Below, piece by piece: positions 59,615-64,000 of a stretch of 64,000 nucleotides of DNA. The stretch lies in NCBI RefSeq assembly GCF_024813435.1, contig NZ_JANAEZ010000002.1, positions 248,001-312,000 on the forward strand. The letters run 5' to 3'. The translations under genes and the position numbers were made by a program. The DNA comes from Cognataquiflexum gelatinilyticum. Lineage in GTDB: Bacteria; Bacteroidota; Bacteroidia; Cytophagales; Cyclobacteriaceae. The notes under the pieces are model-generated. The model made no database searches and was not told the origin of the DNA. It saw nothing but the letters and a program-made list of their open reading frames with translations. How positions within the stretch are numbered: position 1 is the first letter of the stretch; every line of letters begins with the position of its first letter.

Positions 59615-60001
59615 ATGGATTATTTCATCAGTGCAATGAAAAATTATGCGACTTTTACCGGAAGAGCAAGAAGGAGCGAGTATTGGTTTTTTTATTTGTT
59701 TTATTTTATTTTTCTTGTTTTGGCTGTAATACTTGACAATTTGCTTGGCATTACCATCGAGGACACCGGAATCGGGCCTCTTTACTTTGTATCGATATTA
59801 GCCATGATCATTCCGGGCTTGGCAGTAACAGTGAGAAGGCTTCACGATGTGGGGAAAAGTGGATGGTTTTATTTCATCGTACTCATTCCGATTATTGGGA
59901 GCATTTGGTTATTGGTATTGATGGTGACCGACGGTCAGCCCGGCCGAAATAAATATGGCAAAAATCCCAAAGGAATTGGGAATGAAGTGGCACTTTCGTA
60001 G
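59615..60001 (+). CDS. DUF805 domain-containing membrane protein
   Basis: A 128-residue DUF805 protein, starting at ATG 59615 (MDYFISAMKNYATFTGRARRSEYW, the conserved N-terminus). It has three to four membrane helices, and the conserved RRLHDVGKSGWFYFIVLIPIIGSIWLL block and the GQPGRNKYGKNP C-terminus are both present. Function unknown; it is frequently a stand-alone gene. A longer frame back to 59447 is rejected because it is not conserved. It is closed by a strong terminator. Confidence 0.88.
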   Translation: MDYFISAMKNYATFTGRARRSEYWFFYLFYFIFLVLAVILDNLLGITIEDTGIGPLYFVSILAMIIPGLAVTVRRLHDVGKSGWFYFIVLIPIIGSIWLLVLMVTDGQPGRNKYGKNPKGIGNEVALS

Positions 60002-60020
60002 AATCTTCTCAAAAAATCAG

Positions 60021-60057
60021 AAAAGCATGATGCCGCAAGGGTATCAGGCTTTTTTTT
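60021..60057 (+). terminator. Rho-independent terminator after DUF805 gene
   Basis: AAAAGC-A-TGATGCC (60021-60034) pairs with GGTATCA-G-GCTTTT (60040-60053), with a 5-nt loop and a T-run to 60057. It also faces the convergent tRNA gene. Confidence 0.85.
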
Positions 60058-60120
60058 GGATTTCAAGTAGGGCTTCTATAAAGCAGTAAATAAAAAAAGA
60101 CCCACATTTCTGTGAGTCTT

Positions 60121-60197
60121 TGGTGGAGGATAACGGATTCGAACCGATGACCCCTACACTGCCAGCGTAGTGCTCTAGCCAGCTGAGCTAATCCCCC
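60121..60197 (-). tRNA. tRNA-Ala (anticodon GGC), CCA encoded
   Basis: Read leftward from 60197. The acceptor GGGGGAT (60197-60191) pairs with ATCCTCC (60131-60125, one G-U). D-arm GCTC/GAGC with loop AGCTGGCTA; anticodon stem CTACG/TGTAG around loop CTGGCAG, giving anticodon GGC; T-arm ATCGG-TTCGAAT-CCGTT; discriminator A at 60124 and CCA at 60123-60121. All invariant positions (U33, T-loop TTCGAAT) are present. This reads alanine GCC/GCU codons. Confidence 0.97.
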
Positions 60198-60253
60198 TTT
60201 TTTAATTGATCTGCAAATATAGAAATGCTTTTGGATCAGACAAAAGAAAATCG

Positions 60254-60874
60254 CTATTCGGCCGAATAATTTACACGTGTCAGAATACTCCTTCCCAAGG
60301 TCACTTCATCAGTATATTCCAATTCTCCGCCTACAGGGATTCCCCTCGCTATGGTACTGACTTTGATGCCAAACTCCTTAAGTCTTCTGGTTATGAAAAA
60401 TGAGGTGGTGTCACCTTCCATGGTAGCGGGAAGGGCAAGGATGACTTCTTTTACTTTTTCATTTTCCGGACTTTGGGCGATTCTGTTGATCAGGCTTTCG
60501 ATCTTTAAGTCATCGGGCCCAATGCCCTGTATGGGAGAAATTACCCCGCCGAGAACATGGTATAAGCCATTGTATTGGGAGGTGTTTTCGATGGCAAGGA
60601 CATCCGGAATGTCCTCTACCACACAGATGATGCCTCTCTCTCTCCGCTTACCTGCACAGATGCTGCATACATCGGAGTCGGAGATGTTATGACAAATGCC
60701 ACAATATTTGATGTCTTTTCTGAGGGAAAGCAAAGATTTTGTCAACTCTTCGGTGACATTTTCTTTTTGCTTGAGGAGGTGAAGTGCAAGCCTAAGCGCT
60801 GTCTTTTTGCCTATTCCCGGCAAACGGCTGATTTCATTGACTGCTTCTTCAATCAGTTTGGAGGGGAAATTCAC
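60254..60874 (-). CDS. recR: recombination mediator RecR
   Basis: RecR with the N-terminal helix-hairpin-helix (FPSKLIEEAVNEISRLPGIGKKTALRLALHLL), the four-cysteine zinc finger (CGIC...CSIC, followed by RERGIICVVE), and the Toprim segment (VVEDIPDVLAIE, and LALPATMEGDTTSFFITRRL), ending in the Walker-B-like region near RGIPVGGELEYTDEVTLGRSI. The frame extends upstream to an ATG at 60916, but that adds a non-conserved, Ser/Pro-rich 14 residues and overlaps clpS by 29 nt. The conserved N-terminus begins at a GTG (60874), which I prefer. It helps load RecA on gapped DNA. Probably in one transcript with clpS. Confidence 0.93.
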   Translation of the reverse strand: MNFPSKLIEEAVNEISRLPGIGKKTALRLALHLLKQKENVTEELTKSLLSLRKDIKYCGICHNISDSDVCSICAGKRRERGIICVVEDIPDVLAIENTSQYNGLYHVLGGVISPIQGIGPDDLKIESLINRIAQSPENEKVKEVILALPATMEGDTTSFFITRRLKEFGIKVSTIARGIPVGGELEYTDEVTLGRSILTRVNYSAE

Positions 60875-60887
60875 TTTTCCGGATGGG

Positions 60888-61181
60888 TTAGACGATGGCT
60901 GCTTGGATGCCGGCATCCAAAATTGCCTCGCACATGGGTTTTAATTTGGAACGGCTTCCTTTTTTGACGGTACATTTTCCTTTGTAATGAATAATCAAAG
61001 TGCACTGTTCAGCCTGTTCGGGGCTATGCTGACATACTTTGATAAGGATCTTGGCGACATGTTCAAAGGTGTTGATATCATCATTGAACACTACCAACTC
61101 ACACTCTTCAATGTCGATCAATTCCTCCAAAAGGACTTCAACCTCTTCCAACATGGGATATGCCTGTGTATGGTAATTCAT
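60888..61181 (-). CDS. clpS: ATP-dependent Clp protease adaptor ClpS
   Basis: A 97-residue ClpS. The conserved core VVFNDDINTFEHVAKILIKV is at residues 31-50, followed by the HYKGKCTVKKGSR segment corresponding to the family's central HxxGxxxV/xxG region, and C-terminal helices (LKPMCEAILDAGIQA). ClpS delivers N-end-rule substrates to ClpA/ClpC for ClpP. recR follows closely. A TAAATTTG box lies only 5 bp before the start codon. Confidence 0.94.
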   Translation of the reverse strand: MNYHTQAYPMLEEVEVLLEELIDIEECELVVFNDDINTFEHVAKILIKVCQHSPEQAEQCTLIIHYKGKCTVKKGSRSKLKPMCEAILDAGIQAAIV

Positions 61182-61185
61182 TTTG

Positions 61186-61193
61186 CAAATTTA
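61186..61193 (-). promoter_or_regulatory. TAnnTTTG box adjacent to clpS start
   Basis: Read leftward: TAAATTTG followed by CA, ending 4-5 nt before the clpS ATG, with TTTC 20 nt further upstream (61217-61214). It would give a nearly leaderless clpS-recR transcript, like the box in front of rluD. Confidence 0.4.
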
Positions 61194-61234
61194 ATAATTA
61201 TGGGCAATTTAGCGAAATCTACCCTTAAGCCACT

Positions 61235-62677
61235 ATGGACCCAAAGTTAGTTTTAATCGTCATAACATCATATTTTGCGCTCTTGTTTTTGATTTCTTGG
61301 TTTACCTCAAGAAATGTTTCCACTGACACTTTTTTTACAGGAGACAGACAATCACCTTGGTTTTTGGTTGCATTCGGGATGATAGGTGCCTCGCTTTCAG
61401 GAGTGACATTCATATCCGTACCCGGAGAAGTGGGCAATACGAGTTTTCATTATTTTCAGGTCGTCTTGGGGTATACCTTGGGGTATTTTGTGATTGCAAA
61501 AGTGCTGCTTCCATTGTACTATCGGTTAAACCTTGTTTCCATTTATTCCTATTTGGATGAGAGGTTCGGATTTTGGTCATATAAGACGGGAGCTTTTTTC
61601 TTTATCCTTTCCCGGACATTGGGTTCTTCTATCAGGGTCTTTCTTGTGGCAGGAGTTCTGCAATTGGTATTGTTTGACAATTGGGGCATTCCGTTTTGGG
61701 TTTCTGTATTGATTACAGTATCCTTGATTTGGTTATATACTCACCGTGGAGGTATCAAAACAGTGGTTTGGACTGATACCTTGCAGACCCTGTTTATGTT
61801 GCTTGCAGTGGTCATCAGCATTTACCTGATAGGAAAGGATTTGGGAATTTTGACAATCAAACAATACATAGGAACCATTACCGATGATCCCCGGTCCGAA
61901 ATTTTCAATTGGGATTGGAAATCGGGCACAAATTTTTTCAAGCAGTTTGCCTCAGGTGCATTTATCACCATCGTGATGACAGGATTGGATCAGGACATGA
62001 TGCAAAAAAACCTTACCTGCCGCAATATTGGGGATGCCCAGAAAAACATGTTTTGGTTTACCATCATCCTGGTGGTAGTCAATTTACTCTTTTTGTCATT
62101 GGGAATTTTGTTATATCTATATGCTGAAACAAATGGGATAGCGATCCCTTCCAAATCAGACGATTTATATCCTTTGCTGGCGACTTCTTATTTCAGCTCT
62201 TTTGTTGGAATTGTTTTTATCTTGGGTATTACAGCGGCTGCCTATTCGAGTGCAGACTCCACACTTACAGCCTTGACAACTTCTTTTTGTTATGATTTTT
62301 TGGAAATCGAAAAAAAATATAAAAAAGAGGATCAGGTTAAGATCAGAAAAAGGGTTCACATCGGTTTTACCGCCCTGATGTTTTTAGTGATTTTGATGTT
62401 TAGGTGGATCAATGACCAAAGTGTCATTAATTCAGTTTTTGTCATTGCAGGGTATACCTATGGGCCGTTACTTGGCCTATATGCATTTGGCTTATTTACC
62501 AATTGGAAAGTCAAGGATAAATTCGTGCCTTACCTTGCTGTTGCAGCACCCCTTTTGACCTTTACGATCAGCCAAAATTCACAACACCTGCTTTGGGGTT
62601 ATAAGTTTGGTTTTGAAGTTTTGATCCTCAATGGGCTTCTGATGTTTTTAGGTCTTTATTTGATCAGAAAAAAATAA
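61235..62677 (+). CDS. sodium:solute symporter (SSS family)
   Basis: A 480-residue polytopic inner-membrane protein with about 13 hydrophobic segments. SSS hallmarks are the early DTFFTGDRQSPWFLVAFGMIGASLSGVTFISVPGEVG (Na+-site helix with the G-A-S-x-S-G-V-T turn), GYTLGYFVIAKVLLPLYYRLNLVSIYSYLDERFG, and QDMMQKNLTCRNIGDAQKNMFW. It moves an organic solute with Na+; the substrate cannot be told. It is divergent from clpS-recR, and its stop codon directly abuts the stop of the convergent XRE gene. Confidence 0.94.
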   Translation: MDPKLVLIVITSYFALLFLISWFTSRNVSTDTFFTGDRQSPWFLVAFGMIGASLSGVTFISVPGEVGNTSFHYFQVVLGYTLGYFVIAKVLLPLYYRLNLVSIYSYLDERFGFWSYKTGAFFFILSRTLGSSIRVFLVAGVLQLVLFDNWGIPFWVSVLITVSLIWLYTHRGGIKTVVWTDTLQTLFMLLAVVISIYLIGKDLGILTIKQYIGTITDDPRSEIFNWDWKSGTNFFKQFASGAFITIVMTGLDQDMMQKNLTCRNIGDAQKNMFWFTIILVVVNLLFLSLGILLYLYAETNGIAIPSKSDDLYPLLATSYFSSFVGIVFILGITAAAYSSADSTLTALTTSFCYDFLEIEKKYKKEDQVKIRKRVHIGFTALMFLVILMFRWINDQSVINSVFVIAGYTYGPLLGLYAFGLFTNWKVKDKFVPYLAVAAPLLTFTISQNSQHLLWGYKFGFEVLILNGLLMFLGLYLIRKK

Positions 62678-63043
62678 TCAGAGTTCTTGTTTTGCGATCA
62701 GTTCATTGATTTTCTTCAATCTTTGAATATTGCTTTCCAATTTCCCTGAACTGCCATCCAAGTCCACCAATATTGAAACCAATCCGCTTTGTTTTTTTTG
62801 TGTTTCATGTCCATTATTGACGGATGGAATTTTTGAAATCAATTCCTGTACATCTACTTCATACAAATCGGCAAGTCGGATAGCATCTTCCATTTTGAGA
62901 TTGGATCTGCCTTGTTCATAGCGAGAATAAGCTGTGTAATCCTTTTTGCCAAGGTATTCGGCGATGTATTCCTGGGTATAACCTCTAAGCACCCTGTGCT
63001 TCCTTAGGTTTTCTGCGATATGACTTTTCAATGCTGTTTCCAT
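62678..63043 (-). CDS. XRE-family HTH transcriptional regulator
   Basis: The open frame reaches 63154, but the ATG at 63043 gives a proper N-terminus (METALKSHIAENLRKHR, 121 residues). Helix-turn-helix of the Cro/C1 type at residues 8-62: the LRKHRVLRGYTQEYIAEYLGKKDYTAYSRYEQGRSNLKMEDAIRLADLYEV segment. The C-terminal 50 residues are a charged helical tail, with the LDGSSGKLESNIQRLKKINELIAKQEL coil. Its targets are unknown. It lies in the same direction as, and downstream of, the alkyltransferase-like gene. Confidence 0.9.
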   Translation of the reverse strand: METALKSHIAENLRKHRVLRGYTQEYIAEYLGKKDYTAYSRYEQGRSNLKMEDAIRLADLYEVDVQELISKIPSVNNGHETQKKQSGLVSILVDLDGSSGKLESNIQRLKKINELIAKQEL

Positions 63044-63154
63044 AATCAATGAATTTTGATTGGATATTGCAAAAAGCATACACTTTTGTGCCAACTGGGT
63101 AAAAAATCTGTGAAAAAAACGAATAATACGCTCAAATGCCTTAAAAAAGAGCAT

Positions 63155-63496
63155 TTATTCTTCTAATTTTATTTCATTGGGACTCCAGAAATGTTTTTCG
63201 AAATCCTGTATTTTATCATTCACTATCCTGATTCCTTCGGATTCCAAAAGCTGTTGCATTCTTTCTGGCGGAGAGAAGTGGTGTTTTCCGGTCAGCAATC
63301 CATTTCTGTTGACTACGCGATGTGCGGGTACATCAGGTTGAGAATGACAGGCGTTCATGGCATAGCCGACCATCCTCGCACCGCTTTTCAATCCAAGATA
63401 ATTGGCAATGGTTCCATAAGAAGTCACCTTCCCTTTTGGAATCAACCGGACGACCTGATATACCAGATCAAAATAATTTTCCTTTTCAGTTTTCAT
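63155..63496 (-). CDS. alkyltransferase-like protein (MGMT family, catalytic Cys replaced)
   Basis: A 113-residue protein of the MGMT C-terminal DNA-binding domain. It has the winged-helix GKVTSYGTIANYLGLKSGARMVGYAMNAC, with the Arg finger in GARMVG. The alkyl-acceptor motif PCHR reads Pro57-Ala58-His59-Arg60: the reactive Cys is Ala. That is the mark of ATL proteins, which bind O6-alkylguanine and hand it to nucleotide excision repair rather than repairing it. Length is typical for an ATL. The start overlaps the MscS gene end by 11 nt, so it is co-transcribed with it. Confidence 0.92.
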   Translation of the reverse strand: MKTEKENYFDLVYQVVRLIPKGKVTSYGTIANYLGLKSGARMVGYAMNACHSQPDVPAHRVVNRNGLLTGKHHFSPPERMQQLLESEGIRIVNDKIQDFEKHFWSPNEIKLEE

Positions 63497-64000
63497 TTAC
63501 TAGATCTAAAAGGTGCTGATGGAGTTCTGATTTTATTTCATTTTCCTGATGGATTGCGGCTTCTAATGAAACTTTGATGGTATAGACTTCCTTTTGGATG
63601 GCCACCAATTCAACTTTGATATTAGCGACTTCTTTTTCCTTTATTCTTTTTCCAAAACCCGCCAATAAGTTCGATTCTATTCCGGCAAGATTAAACTTTA
63701 GATGATAGGGCAATTCCATATGAAAATCAATTTTTCTGTGGTCCAATCTGCTTAAATTGGTCACCTGAACGCCAAGAACAAGGTTGTTTGGGATAATGGT
63801 TTTGTATCCGTCGTCTTTTTTGATCACTACATTCAGAAGGGTGATGTCTTCAATAACCCCTGTGTTTTCACCTATTTTGATGGTGTCACCCAGAGAAAAC
63901 TGATCGGTAAACATGATGATCAAACCATTGATGATATTATTGACGTAATCTTTGGTAAGGATGGCTATTGCTGCAGCCACGATAGTCAGGCTTGTAAGAA
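63486..64000 (-). CDS. MscS-type mechanosensitive ion channel, N-terminus outside window
   Basis: The frame continues past the right edge without an upstream stop, so the gene is partial. A GTG at 63980 is not the start, because the reading frame before it still encodes the helix that precedes VAAAIAILTKDYVNN. The visible part has the pore helix and the beta-domain QFSLGDTIKIGENTGVIEDITLLNVVIKKDDGYKTIIPNNLVLGVQVTNLSR that defines MscS. It is followed by the C-terminal alpha/beta part. It opens under membrane tension to release solutes. It is encoded with the alkyltransferase-like gene. Confidence 0.92.
   Translation of the reverse strand, partial: LTSLTIVAAAIAILTKDYVNNIINGLIIMFTDQFSLGDTIKIGENTGVIEDITLLNVVIKKDDGYKTIIPNNLVLGVQVTNLSRLDHRKIDFHMELPYHLKFNLAGIESNLLAGFGKRIKEKEVANIKVELVAIQKEVYTIKVSLEAAIHQENEIKSELHQHLLDLVNEN

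Noticed and set aside
1..64000. CRISPR array, insertion sequence or prophage
   Set aside because: No regularly spaced identical repeats, transposase, integrase or phage structural gene is visible.

Overview
The window looks like a chromosomal segment of a Bacteroidota bacterium, most likely order Cytophagales and probably family Cyclobacteriaceae. The signs are two SusC/SusD outer-membrane pairs, a secreted protein with a type IX secretion (T9SS) C-terminal signal, a bacillithiol enzyme (BshC), an Lnb/DUF4105 protein, DUF4834, start codons without Shine-Dalgarno sequences, and TAnnTTTG promoter boxes. I see no phage, transposase, CRISPR array or plasmid gene. Most of the window is ordinary housekeeping chromosome.

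Layout. 1-6753 (leftward): an FG-GAP/VCBS lipoprotein cut by the left edge, a small lipoprotein, then SusD and SusC. 7263-14756: a PH-domain protein; a leftward peptidase M19 / RidA / GntP-permease group whose spacers are diverged copies of each other; a large T9SS-sorted protein; and a divergent Lnb-like protein. 14819-19707: uvrB, an AlbA_2 protein, a PLP-dependent deaminase/desulfhydrase and rluD. 19708-20822: a gene-poor stretch with two tRNA-Leu-like RNA elements, each with its own promoter-like box and terminator. 20823-25196: a 1457-residue AsmA-like protein built from six regular repeats. 25315-30326 (leftward): mnmD, ispF, an M16 peptidase, a copper chaperone and a CopA ATPase. 30633-33316: bshC, 5-formyl-THF cyclo-ligase and a small exported protein. 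34129-40013: a second SusC/SusD/lipoprotein operon. 40187-46124: the complete 2-oxoglutarate dehydrogenase set (sucA, sucB, lpdA) in one direction, closed by tandem terminators. 46551-50468: a divergent peptide deformylase, a short carB and a DUF4834 protein. 50493-53666: a large hybrid histidine kinase. 54155-60001: clpB, a PNPOx-like flavoprotein, an orphan Pycsar-effector-like membrane protein, an unknown exported protein and DUF805. 60121-64000: tRNA-Ala, recR, clpS, a sodium:solute symporter, an XRE regulator, an alkyltransferase-like protein and an MscS channel cut by the right edge.

How the genes work together. The two SusCD loci import oligomeric nutrients through TonB-dependent transporters. 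sucA-sucB-lpdA encode all subunits of one TCA-cycle complex. The dipeptidase, RidA and GntP genes look like a small peptide or D-amino-acid utilisation cluster, which is an inference. CopA and its chaperone form a copper-efflux pair.

The least explained parts are non-coding: the tRNA-like pair at 20.0-20.6 kb, the paralogous spacers around ridA, and a family of phrase-like degenerate repeats found in many intergenic gaps. A frameshifted small ORF in front of clpB and the six-fold repeat protein also deserve a second look.
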